Assembly (NCBI GenBank): GCA_036244855.1
Contig: BQKZ01000035.1
Coordinates: forward strand, 201,142 to 217,013
Origin: Temnopleurus reevesii
Lineage: Eukaryota > Echinodermata > Echinoidea > Temnopleuroida > Temnopleuridae
Length of the DNA: 15,872 nucleotides
Direction of reading: 5' to 3'
Below are positions 1 through 8,592 of the stretch, one piece after another; the first letter of the stretch is position 1, and each line of letters opens with the position of its first letter. Below the pieces are notes generated by a model. That model was not told where the DNA came from and did not search any database. It saw only the letters and a list, made by a program, of their open reading frames with translations. Position numbers and translations under genes: made by a program.

Positions 1-16
1 GGGGGGGGGGGGGGGG
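1..16. repeat. Terminal homopolymer of 16 G
   Basis: The window opens with sixteen G. It closes with sixteen T (15857-15872). Homopolymers at both extremes are typical of where assemblies break, so I read the window as a complete contig or scaffold piece. Confidence 0.9.
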
Positions 17-289
17 TGTTCCTTGATTTTTCATCCCGGAATGATGCATAAATAGTAGCGGTAATTGAGCAAGCTGTCAGCCGTTTCAGTCAGCCGAGCT
101 GCAGCACAGCATCGCTACGTACGGTGCCTCACATACGCTTCATGACGAGTCGTGTGTATGCGATGTACGAGATGTAACCTTTTTTCAGTAGCCTAGGAGT
201 GAAGTTACACTTTTAGACCGAGTTGCGGAATAAGGTCGTCACACACATTCCTCTTCTTGTCTGGATAGATGGAGTTTAAAACAGAACGA
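1..289 (+). promoter_or_regulatory. CpG-richer left flank with TATA/initiator-like motifs
   Basis: This stretch has many more CpG dinucleotides than the sequence beyond about 850. ATAAATA (48-54) lies about 30 bases upstream of TCAGCC (77-82) and slightly further from TCAGTC (86-91), which resembles the invertebrate initiator TCAGTY. The first downstream ATG (142-144) opens an 11-codon frame that stops at 175-177, so if transcribed it would be a short upstream ORF. Motif matches this short are common by chance. The promoter reading rests on spacing and composition only. Confidence 0.2.
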
Positions 290-842
290 AATATAATCAG
301 TGTAGTAAAATCACGCTTTTCCGTAATAAGGATAAACCGTAATCTCAGACCACTATTGCGTAACTCAGTGCTCCGCGGAGATACGCATGAGTGATTCTCC
401 CAGTCTCATTCTAGTCGTTCGCCCAAATGTCACACAGCTGCATGCATGCATGCGAACGGCCCAATTTTCCCTTTCGGACAAAACGACTGGCGAGTTCATT
501 GTCAGCCATTTCTTGAAGTGAAACAATTTTTTAAAACGTTTATGACTGGAAAACGCCACGGAGAAATCTAAATCGGCACGGTTCATCTGAAAGCTCAATC
601 GCCAAACTTCCTAAGTATCGCACTCACAGACCCTCCCAAAGCTGTGCGGGGAATCCCTGGGTGGTTGCAATCGAGGGAAGCTTTTGGTATCGTTCCTCGG
701 TTTTCAAATTGTAATTGGATTTACGTGCATTTTTCGCTCAGCGTGATTCAGCGGACAGTGCCCAAGGAGTGATCGATCAACAAAATTTATGACGGTTTTG
801 CGTTATTACAGAAAAGCGTGATTTTACTACACTGATAATATT
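290..842. mobile_element. Candidate 553-bp non-autonomous DNA transposon with 51-bp inverted ends
   Basis: Positions 290-340 and the reverse complement of 792-842 match at 46 of 51 bases, including a 25-base perfect core beginning ATCAGTGTAGTAAAATCACG. If the ends are set at TCAG/CTGA (297 and 835), both flanks carry TAA, a possible 3-bp target duplication of the kind PIF/Harbinger elements make; this is weak because it is only three AT bases. The interior is CpG-rich, contains the palindromic run TGCATGCATGCATGC near 440-455, and shows no transposase motif. A 77-codon minus-strand frame (365-598) lies inside but resembles no family I know. I call it MITE-like, superfamily uncertain. Confidence 0.6.
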
Positions 843-2935
843 GGCTTGAATAAGCCATGATTATCATAAACCACATCATCACTTGATTTAGTCATATGGT
901 CCATAAGTGAGGTTCTGAAGACTGTCCCTTATCCTAAGTTCCTTATAGACCATGGATGAAATTGTTGCATTTATGTTCTATGACTGCCCTTTTCAAACGA
1001 TGGTAATATTTTAAAGGAGGAGATATGCCATTGACACATAATGCTTAACATATTGACCAATGTACTTTCAAAAAGGAATTGTGAATTGATGTGTACAACC
1101 CCACTAAATTCCTGTTAATCCTGTCTGATGTATGTTTTTTTTTTCAATTTCTAAAGCAAAATTTTTGACCTAACCAAGTAATAAAGTGATTTTGAATATT
1201 AGGCAGTTGGAGTAATGCATGAAATAAATTCTCAAAAATTAATTCAACTTATGGCAGAGTGACAATAACACAGAACCACTGTTTACTAAAATCGATCCGA
1301 TTGCATTTAACACAAATTTGTTCTGATTGAATCCTGCATAGACAGATTAGTGTGAAATTCTGCATAACTAATGCTCTATAATTTCAAAAGTAAAAATAAA
1401 AAGAACCGCAAAACAAACACCAAAACAGATGAATAAAAGTATTAGAGGATAAATGATACCCCTGATAAGCAATTCCTTTTCCTCCCCTCCCCGTTATACT
1501 AGTATTCTATGCATGAAACCAAAGCGACTAACGACTCCTATGCATACCTTTCCAGATTCATTGTTCAGATCATCATATTAAAGATAAGGTTGAGATAAAG
1601 CAACAACACCACATTTTCAAGGGTTAGATTAGCTATTTTTCTGTTTCACCAAACCAAAATGCACATTCATCTTTAAAAGAGCTGATATTAGAGCTTTTAT
1701 TATCAAAAAAATGATTTACATCTAGGATTTTCTTTCAATTTAAGGACCAAAATAATGAGAAAATATTAATGTATATGTAAATGCTGTTGAGCAATGCATT
1801 CTAGGCAAATATATACACCTTTTCTCATTCTTCAATGAATATTGGAGGGGTCTTTCCTTGTTACTGTAATCAATTTGCCCATAGTTCAAGTGCCATAGAG
1901 GTGTAGTGTCTCTTCACATATTTCTATTTGCCTGTAGTGATATGAGTTAAACTCTCCTTTTGAATATCAGGTTTAGTTGTTGAGGCAGGAGTTCATTTCC
2001 ATTTATAAAATTTCCTTTTGAATTGGTACAGTTCTCTAGTTTCATTTCATTCAGATGAAATTATTCCCCTTGGCTGCGGCTTGTTTTACCCAAATGAATC
2101 AATACATCCACTTTTATGTATTTACCAAGCTGTGTTTTGTAGTGCAATGTTACTAAGGGATCTTTATATTAATGGCTCATTCAGTTAGAGTTTTTTCTTT
2201 TTGTTCTCCATGATTCAAGTATGGATATGTAACAAAAATATGAACATTACAAACAACCAAACAAATATTTTAATCAAATACAAATATTGCAACAGGAAAC
2301 AAAAGACTGCTATTCTATACTACATAAATCTGCTATTTTCGGAGGTTATGATATGCTTTAGGGCAATTCATATTTTCTTCAATTCCTTTACAAATTTCTC
2401 TTTCTAATGGCTACCTCCGGTTAAATTCATGAGAATTACTTTACCCAATTTGATGCTGACTCTATAATGATATATTTAAAAAGAATAGTGTTACTTCCAC
2501 TTTAAACTACTAGCTTGGTGGATTGCAACAAAGTGTTTGAATTCAGTTTATTGAATGTAAAGCTTGAAATATACTTAAGTGTTTTATTTTGGCAAATTTT
2601 GTGAGAATTTTATGTTAAACAGGGTGAAATATATCTTCAATCTTTCAAATAAAACACTTTCCCAGGATTGTAATATTTAAAGGTCATCTAAGAACTGAGA
2701 ATTGTATAATACTTAGCATCATTTCATGACTCCAAGAATGATTTCCTCAGCTTCATTTGGTGTCAGTTTCAAAATGATTTATTTTGTATAACATGTTTTT
2801 GGAAAATTCTGGAGCAATCATATTTGTGTAACTATTGAATTTTTTTTATGAGTGTCAAGGGTCAAACTTGTTTGCATAATTTCAATCACTGGATGGTTTG
2901 TAAATGTAGCAGCACACTTAGATGCACTAGGTAGC
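843..2935. other. AT-rich non-coding stretch
   Basis: No gene or repeat recognised. CpG is sparse compared with 1-842. One splice-acceptor-like site ends at AG 1554-1555, with a good branch-point match (GACTAAC near 1526) and TACCTTTCCAG just before the junction. The sequence after it has no convincing donor and does not fit the reading phase of the exon chain proposed further right, so I do not call an exon. Confidence 0.6.
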
Positions 2936-3087
2936 CTTTTCATAAAGCTGTTTGTAGAGGTTTGCATGACTATGCATGACTGGTGACCCTTTCTCAAATG
3001 CTAACAAGGGGTTATCATTGAGTGCAAAAAATGGTCACCAGTCGTAAATAAAATAAAGCATACCTCTTTGAATGGATTTATAAAACA
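2936..3087. mobile_element. MITE, family 1, copy A (diverged)
   Basis: This is a foldback of about 152 bp. The left side reads TTTCATAAAGCTGTTTGTAG and onwards to GACTGGTGACC near 2978-2988. The reverse complement of the right side repeats the same order, with GACTGGTGACC again and AGAGGTATGC. The inner part (TTATCATTGAGTGC) also matches the inner part of copy C. The arms are clearly diverged, so this is an old copy. No coding capacity. No convincing target duplication seen. Confidence 0.6.
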
Positions 3088-4073
3088 GGAACCAGGAATG
3101 AAAAGAAAGCACTTCGGATAAATGTAATGTTTTGCAAAATTTAACAACCATTATCTGCTGCAGATAATATTTTCATAGATGAAGTTCTGGTGGAATGTGT
3201 GTGATTATGTGTATGAGTCTTCCAACGGAAAGACATTATATGTTGAGAAATATAACATCAGTAATGTGGAATTTTATGTTGAGAAATATAACATCAGTAA
3301 TGTGGAATTATAGTGATGTTACATGTATGAAAATAAATCAGCTTAGTTGACAAAATATCCTTAATTGACAAATTAATACTTCCAATTTTCCAATATCAAA
3401 TGATATGGAATACAAGGACACAAATCTATAATATAAATTTGATTTAGTGCAATTAATGGCACAAATATGAGTCATTTAGGTTTCTAATTATGTCTTTGTG
3501 AAGTACAGTTGATTTTGAGGTGTAATCACACATCAAGTTGTAATTTACATTGTGACATTTGAATTTGAAAGTTATAACAGTTTGCCTATGACAGTTTTCC
3601 TACCAGTTTTCAAGGATGAACCATTTTTAATGTGGCAAACAAATTCGATACAATATTGTTCATTCATTTAAGAATACCTTAGAACGTAAGAGAGTTATGT
3701 AATGATAAGTGTTTTCCTTTTAATTATTGTGAAGATGCAGAACTTTCCAAAATATGAGTGAATAATATTTTTTTCTCTGCAGTTCTGTTTTCTTAATGTT
3801 TTCATCCATTGATTGAAGAAATTCAACACTTCATTACTTTTTCAGTAACCAATAGAATTTGAAAGCAGCATTACAGCTGTACACATGGGGAATTTTAACA
3901 CCTTAATGCAGGACGGCCAATCTAGAAAATAATCAAGATTTTCCTAAATTTTTTTTCTCAAAACTTTATGCTGCAGTTTTGCACTCAAGCACTGTATTGC
4001 TACACAAATCATTGCAGAATAACACAACCGAGGTGTGATCATGAGGATGAAATGGTTAGCCTGGACTGATGCT
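3088..4073. other. AT-rich non-coding stretch
   Basis: No gene recognised. It contains the 36-bp tandem duplication listed separately. It also has one acceptor-like site, TTTTTTTCTCTGCAG ending at 3780, but the sequence that follows hits stop codons quickly in the phase used by the exon model. Confidence 0.6.
3239..3309. repeat. Perfect tandem duplication, 36-bp unit, two copies
   Basis: The unit beginning TATGTTGAGAAATATAACAT occurs at 3239-3274 and again at 3275-3309. All 35 comparable bases are identical; the match ends at 3310. The lack of divergence suggests a recent slippage or replication event, or an allele-specific duplication. Confidence 0.95.
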
Positions 4074-4236
4074 TGTTTCTTAAGAATGTTTGTAGAGGTA
4101 TGCACGACTCTACGCACAACTGGTGACCCTTTTCTGTATTCAAGGATAACACATATGTTGCAGAGTTAACACATGAGAAAGGATCATCTGTCGAGCATAG
4201 AGAAGCACATACATCTATAAACAGCTTTATGAAACA
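4074..4236. mobile_element. MITE, family 1, copy B (163 bp)
   Basis: The arms start TGTTTCTTAAGAATGTTTGT (left) and TGTTTCATAAAGCTGTTTAT (reverse complement of right). They pair over about 60 bases at roughly three quarters identity, so most of the element is foldback. Its length is almost the same as copy C once the insertion in C is removed (162 bp). The frame read across it on the minus strand (4039-4254) is a by-product of the arms. Non-autonomous; superfamily not settled. Confidence 0.72.
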
Positions 4237-4246
4237 AAAATTGGTC

Positions 4247-5068
4247 TGTTTCATAAAACTGTTAATACATCTACACAGAACTCTATATACAACTGATGAC
4301 CTTTTTTCTCAGGTGCCATTGAGCAACAAGGGTCATCATTGAGTACAGGATAGAATCATTTATCAGTTGTATGATGGGGTCACATTAATTCGTATCCTTT
4401 TTCTAGAGCATTTTTGGATCGTGGTACTTAGCACAATATATCTCCTAAAATACAAAATTATTTTCTAAAATACTGGCATGAAATGAAACTAGATATTTTA
4501 GGCTTCAAATATTTCCAAAAATAAAATTAATCCACGAAAGAATCACGGAGATATCGCGATATCAAAATTCGATTGACGAAACGATCGCATCGCTCCTTGC
4601 TGGAAAATGGCGAGAATTGTCAACAAACTGTGTCATATAAATTCGTAGGCCCCGTTTTGAACAAGATTTACCATAAAATTTGCTTCCATCTAAGATGCAA
4701 AATGTACAGTAGCTTGACCACAAAATATCAAGGAATCGAATGGTATGTCTGCTTATATACTTACAAATTTGATGATTTCTGTCTGAAAATGGGAAGGATT
4801 CACTTCAGTGTCACAAGACCTGTGTTTTTCTGCAAATGCAAGCAAATCTGCCGATCTTTTGGCAATATTTTCATTGTTTTGGGTCCTTTTGCTAAGAAAA
4901 TTTCCAATTTAGGCAAATAAACAACGCTCTGTACGATGGTGATGTCAGATTTACAATATTTCATCGATTTTGTAGAGATTCATAAGATGTACGAATTAAT
5001 ATGATGCGCGAATTAATGTGACAGCACCATACAGTTATGCGTTCCTCTACAAACAGCTTCATGAAACA
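4247..5068. mobile_element. MITE, family 1, copy C, split by a nested element
   Basis: The left part (4247-4371) starts TGTTTCATAAAACTGTT and contains GGTCATCATTGAGTAC, matching the interior of copy A. The right part (5032-5068) ends CCTCTACAAACAGC then TTCATGAAACA, the family right end. Removing 4372-5029 and one TA joins them into a 162-bp foldback, within one base of copy B. B and C lie in the same orientation with only ten bases between them (4237-4246). Confidence 0.72.
4372..5029. mobile_element. Nested 658-bp TIR element with TA target duplication
   Basis: The left end TGATGGGGTCACATTAATTC and the reverse complement of the right end, TGGTGCTGTCACATTAATTC, agree at 18 of 21 positions when the next base is included. 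TA flanks both sides (4370-4371 and 5030-5031). TA duplication with short inverted ends is the Tc1/mariner pattern. CGAATTAAT recurs just inside the right end (4992 and 5010), and a 14-bp palindrome GATATCGCGATATC lies at 4550-4563. A 115-codon frame (4573-4920) starts at TTG and shows no DDE-type transposase pattern, so I treat the element as non-autonomous. Confidence 0.75.
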
Positions 5069-5078
5069 CACACCCCTG

Positions 5079-5242
5079 GGTGGTGTTTAAACAAGTAAAA
5101 AAGACTTTAAGAATGACTTCACGAATGACTGGTATCAGTTCTTGTGCTGAATGATAGAAAATTGTGTATTACACTTGGTTACATAATCCAGTCTTTCTTA
5201 AAGTTGTTCGTAACTTTAAGAATGATTAAATCAAACACTGCC
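5079..5242. mobile_element. MITE, family 2, copy E (164 bp)
   Basis: The left end GGTGGTGTTTAAAC and the reverse complement of the right end, GGCAGTGTTTGA, share GG-[TC]-[GA]-GTGTTT. Both interiors carry AAGACTTTAAGAATGAC-type sequence (CAGTCTTTCTTAAAGTT on the right). CTG (5076-5078) and CAG (5243-5245) flank it. This suggests a 3-bp CWG duplication, a length typical of PIF/Harbinger. The element lies directly beside copy C and copy F. Confidence 0.62.
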
Positions 5243-5245
5243 CAG

Positions 5246-5384
5246 GGCGGTGTTTCACCAAGATAAGAAAGACTTTACGCACGACTTTACGTTTGACTGG
5301 TATCCCTTCTTGTGCGTATATTTCATAATAGTATGCGCATTCAGCGTAAGAATAACTTTAAGAAAGACTTGGTGAAACACCTCC
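5246..5384. mobile_element. MITE, family 2, copy F (139 bp)
   Basis: The left end GGCGGTGTTTCACCAAG and the reverse complement of the right end, GGAGGTGTTTCACCAAG, differ at one base of 17. CAG flanks both sides (5243-5245, 5385-5387), and the left CAG is the one that closes copy E. The interior carries AAAGACTTTACGCACGAC on one arm and CTTTAAGAAAGACTT on the other. It is better preserved than copy E. No coding capacity. The 3-bp flanking repeat and the GG start fit PIF/Harbinger, but that is inference. Confidence 0.72.
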
Positions 5385-5617
5385 CAGGTGTGACAAATTG
5401 GTTGTCAGAACTTCGCTAATAATCTTTGAAGCAGGCTTGAGCAATCACTCAATGGTGATAAAGTTTAAACCTGATGATTACACTGCTTGCCCTCTCCTTT
5501 TCCCCAAGTATATTGCACATCTTGTTGCCACACAAATATTGCCCCAAACTAATGTTGCCATGCACATTACAACTTACCACAAAGTTGCTTCTTTATGTTG
5601 CCTTTGATCTCTCTCAG

Positions 5618-5659
5618 GAATATCTGCAGCTTCCCAGCAGGCACAGCAGGCTAGTTCAG
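5618..5659 (+). CDS. Candidate 42-nt internal coding exon
   Basis: Acceptor TTGATCTCTCTCAG ends at 5617, with a pyrimidine-rich run before it. The candidate donor is TTCAG|GTTGGC at 5659/5660, which is weak. In phase 1 (two leading bases) the exon reads ISAASQQAQQASS plus one trailing G, a low-complexity Q/A/S linker rather than a fold. That frame meets TGA at 5605-5607 upstream and TAA at 5692-5694 downstream, so it is coding only if spliced. The length is a multiple of three. Phase 2 contains a stop, and phase 0 (EYLQLPSRHSRLVQ) is open here but closed in the proposed last exon. The gene is not recognised; a chance acceptor is a real alternative. Confidence 0.3.
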
Positions 5660-5711
5660 GTTGGCAGCTCTGCATTGATTTACCAACCTGTTAACACAGA
5701 TAATTAAGACA

Positions 5712-5818
5712 AGGTCAGGGTCAAGGTCATACATAGTCTGAAAATCATGGTCAAAGTCATGTGGAGGTCCATGACAAGGTCATAGAAAGTTTCTTAAAAT
5801 CATGTCATGAATAGGTCA
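5712..5818 (+). repeat. Degenerate GGTCA-type hexamer cluster
   Basis: AGGTCAGGGTCAAGGTCA (5712-5729) is three abutting hexamers. TGGTCA-AAGTCA follows at 5748-5759, then AGGTCA at 5777-5782 and 5813-5818. It could be a decayed simple repeat, or binding sites for nuclear receptors that recognise AGGTCA. All clear matches are on the plus strand, which fits a decayed tandem repeat at least as well. Confidence 0.45.
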
Positions 5819-6134
5819 AATATAAATGGACAGTTTGATTGTGGAAAGGGCTATTGCAATGGTATTTTCCTCAAAATTTCACATTAAAATGATATCATCA
5901 CTCATTCAATGCTTTAAAACAATTGAGCAAATATTCTTTTGATGCCCTATTTTATCAAACATTAAAGCAAGATAAAGAAGGGACAATTCTTGCCTTGCGT
6001 AATTTCAATTCACTGTTTCTGCCAAATTGGTATAAATTGTAAGCAATTGATAGATTACTATGGCTATTTTCAATGTTACTATTTTCAGCATGGGTAATCT
6101 AGTCAGTGAAATGATATTCAAAATATTCATATCA

Positions 6135-6147
6135 TGACCTTTGACCT
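6135..6147 (-). promoter_or_regulatory. Perfect DR1 nuclear-receptor motif
   Basis: TGACCT-T-TGACCT reads on the minus strand as AGGTCA-A-AGGTCA. Direct repeats with one spacer are the classic sites of RXR heterodimers, HNF4 and COUP-TF. The match is exact, but nothing nearby shows that it is used. Confidence 0.3.
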
Positions 6148-6302
6148 TTGTCTTAGTTATTTGGTAACAGGAAAGTGTTGACTTTTCTAACATTGCCTTG
6201 GTTTTGTTTTTTGTTCTTTATTTTTGTTTCATAATCTCTCCCGATGCATATAAGACAACATGACATCATCTCATCATATGACTGGTTGATTCATCTTTTT
6301 TT

Positions 6303-6552
6303 CATAATGACAATGATATTAGATGATAATGATAATAAAAGATAATGATAATATAAGATAATCATAATAAAAAGAATATTAGTGATGATAATATAATAGG
6401 AATTAAAATAACAACAATGACAATAATAATAGTAATGAAAAAATAATGAAATGGTCATCAACAATGAAAATTATTATAATGTTGATGATGATAATAACAA
6501 GCATGATACTAATAATAATGATAATAATGATATCAATGATAATAATTACAGT
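6303..6552. repeat. Cryptic GATAAT/AATAAT simple-sequence region
   Basis: It is dominated by interrupted GATAAT, AATAAT and GATGATAAT steps with no long perfect run. It looks like a decayed relative of the GAT trinucleotide block found later in the window. Confidence 0.75.
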
Positions 6553-7490
6553 GATCTACATAATTACATAAAAACAGATTATATACTCCTATTACTTGTA
6601 TAAGACAACTTCAATGTAGGGGATGATAAATGTCCTAAAATGTCCTAAATGTTAGGAGGACAAAAACTTACACAATTGTCATTTGGTACATATAGAAAAA
6701 TTGAATAAATCAGTAACAAATTATGAATATGAAAGATATGAACAAATGTTTCACCTAAATGAGAGGGTTTTTTTTTTTAGAGCTCAATACAAAAGTGCAA
6801 TTTCAAAGCACATTCTAGGTTGTGGTGTTTGAAATAGTAGTTTGATATTGTCACCCTAACAATTTAGATTCTGCAAATAAATGTAGAAATCTGTAATTGA
6901 TCTCTGTTGATAATTGTATATCCAATACTAACTTTAAATTATTTAAAAAACAAATGTTAAAATCACCAGTATTTTCAAAAGATCCTTTTACTGTTTTCCC
7001 GAAATAACACTCACAATACTATTTGATAGAATTTAATTTATGATTTCCATAACCTTTTTCTAAATGTTGAGTGCAAGTCTAAGACTACATGGATTTTGTG
7101 ACCCCCCATTTCCCCAACTTGCATATATATATCCTTTTTTTTTTTAGTGATACTGCATCTATATCATTGATGACTTATCAGTGAATAATTTTATCCAGAT
7201 TTTACTTGTTGGTTTTATTTTGTCTAGTAGCTCAGACTAACGACTAACAGTTTCAAGATTATTTATGGAGAATGTGTGCATTGCATGATGCTAGTGCCTG
7301 AACATGATGAATATGATGAATTATTCACCGACCTAACATTTTTTTAAAAGTTCATATGCAATGATTAATCACTCTACGATTTGAATGGCTCTCTTGATAG
7401 TAGAAGATTTAGTAGAAAAACTGGAAATAGATTTAATGCAACCAGCAACAATGTGCTGTTTCGTTCTCATGGAATGACTTCCTACTTAAT
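6553..7490. other. AT-rich non-coding stretch
   Basis: No gene recognised. A minor feature is the hairpin-like GTCCTAAATGTTAGGAGGAC at 6642-6661. An acceptor-like TTTTGTCTAGTAG ends at 7230 and is followed by 38 open codons, but in a phase that does not join the exon model. Confidence 0.55.
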
Positions 7491-7617
7491 CCCCAGTCAC
7501 ATAGAAGCCCGGAAGCAACACAAGTCAACATGACTCTTAATTCAGAGGCAGTTAACTGCGAACTGAACATAGAGTCGTGTTCAATCTTGTTGCTTCTGGG
7601 CTTCTATGTGACTGGGG
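7491..7617. mobile_element. Foldback MITE, near-complete 127-bp hairpin
   Basis: The left arm begins CCCCAGTCACATAGAAGCCC. The reverse complement of the right arm begins with the same 20 bases, then G/A, then GAAGCAACA. Pairing continues with interruptions (AACA, GACTCT, TTCAG blocks) to a 12-bp central palindrome GCAGTTAACTGC (7548-7559). The whole element can therefore fold on itself. No coding capacity. The right flank continues CCG and the left is preceded by TTAAT; I see no clear target duplication. Confidence 0.82.
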
Positions 7618-8041
7618 CCGATAAAGGGGCTTTTTAGTTCTAGGGTTATGCAGGAGCACCATGCACCAAAACAATCTCACATGATTGAGGCCCTTGGTTG
7701 GAAATCACTCACCGTAAACTAATAAATGGTTCCCGTTACATTGTTATTGATATTTATTCAGCCATCAAAAGTTTACAAGAGGTAAAAAAATACACATTTA
7801 TCAATGTCCATCTGAAGGAAATTTATTTCCATTTTTTTAAATGTTTTTTTTTAAATAAATCTTATCTAATGTGTCTTGACTGGAAGAATGACAAGGATTT
7901 ACATCAGTTTGCTCTGATAATAGTTCAGCATCATGATTGAATGATAGCATGGAGTATGTTTGTTATTGGGTTTGAAACATAGAGATGCATAGAGATGCTG
8001 AAGAAAGTAAGAAAGTAGCTAACTTTGCTAGAAGGAAATTC
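7618..8041. other. Non-coding spacer before the GAT block
   Basis: No gene recognised. The 80-codon frame at 7698-7940 has an aromatic- and lysine-rich composition expected of AT-rich noise and has no flanking splice support. Confidence 0.5.
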
Positions 8042-8145
8042 TGATGTTGATGGTGTTGATAGTGATGATGATGATGATGATGATGATGACGACGACGATA
8101 AAGATGATGACGATAATGATGATGTTGATGATGATGACGACGATA

Positions 8146-8190
<45 letters not shown>

Positions 8191-8343
8191 TTGATGATGA
8201 TGATGATGGTAATGATGATGATGATGATGACGATGACGATGACGATGACGTTGATGATGATGATGATGATGATGATGATGTTGATGATGACGATAATGAT
8301 GATGATGATGTTGACGACGATAACAATGATGATGACGATGATG

Positions 8344-8375
<32 letters not shown>

Positions 8376-8447
8376 GACGATGATAAGGATGATGACGATG
8401 ATGATGATTATGATGATGATGATGATGATGATGATAATGATGATGAA

Positions 8448-8494
<47 letters not shown>

Positions 8495-8592
8495 GATGAT
8501 GATGACGATAATGATGATGACGATGATGATGATGTTGATGATGATGATGATGATGATGATGATGACAATGATGAGGATGATGATGATGATGA
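8042..8592. repeat. Large diverged (GAT)n microsatellite block
   Basis: About 550 bases of GAT triplets, interrupted by GAC, GTT, AAT, GGT and AAA/AAG. The longest clean runs are about 15 units (8146-8190 and 8448-8494). The register shifts at GATGAGATG (about 8491-8497), so a poly-Asp frame turns into a poly-Met frame. Five of six frames stay open because GAT/ATG/ATC/TCA/CAT are sense codons. The Asp frame (8025-8639) starts at TTG, has no ATG before the tract, and is closed upstream by TAG at 8016-8018. I treat it as non-coding. Confidence 0.95.

Larger units (their letters stand above)
5660..6302. other. Non-coding stretch with nuclear-receptor-like half-sites
   Basis: No gene recognised. 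It holds the GGTCA-rich cluster and the TGACCT direct repeat listed separately. Confidence 0.55.

Noticed and set aside
365..598. 77-codon minus-strand frame inside the 553-bp element
   Set aside because: No domain recognised and no splice or promoter support; it lies wholly within a non-autonomous repeat.
1556..1630. Exon-like frame after GACTAAC...TTTCCAG
   Set aside because: Acceptor signals are good, but phase 1 hits TAA at once and the only donor-like site (AAG|GTTGAG) is poor.
3781..3815. Exon after the strong-looking acceptor TTTTTTTCTCTGCAG
   Set aside because: Every frame is short and the phase needed by the model stops after three codons.
4039..4254. 71-codon minus-strand frame
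   Set aside because: It coincides with MITE copy B and reads through its inverted arms.
4573..4920. 115-codon plus-strand frame inside the nested TA element
   Set aside because: It starts at TTG, is far shorter than a Tc1/mariner transposase (about 340 residues), and shows no D,D-E/D spacing or helix-turn-helix pattern that I recognise. Composition is rich in K, F, C and Y, as expected of AT-rich noise.
7231..7344. 38 open codons after an acceptor-like TTTTGTCTAGTAG
   Set aside because: The frame is phase 0 and cannot join the phase-1 exon model. No donor is evident, and runs of this length occur by chance in this window.
7963..8568. Poly-His, poly-Ser, poly-Ile and poly-Met frames across the GAT block
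   Set aside because: They are register shadows of one trinucleotide repeat; all sense codons of the repeat give long open frames.
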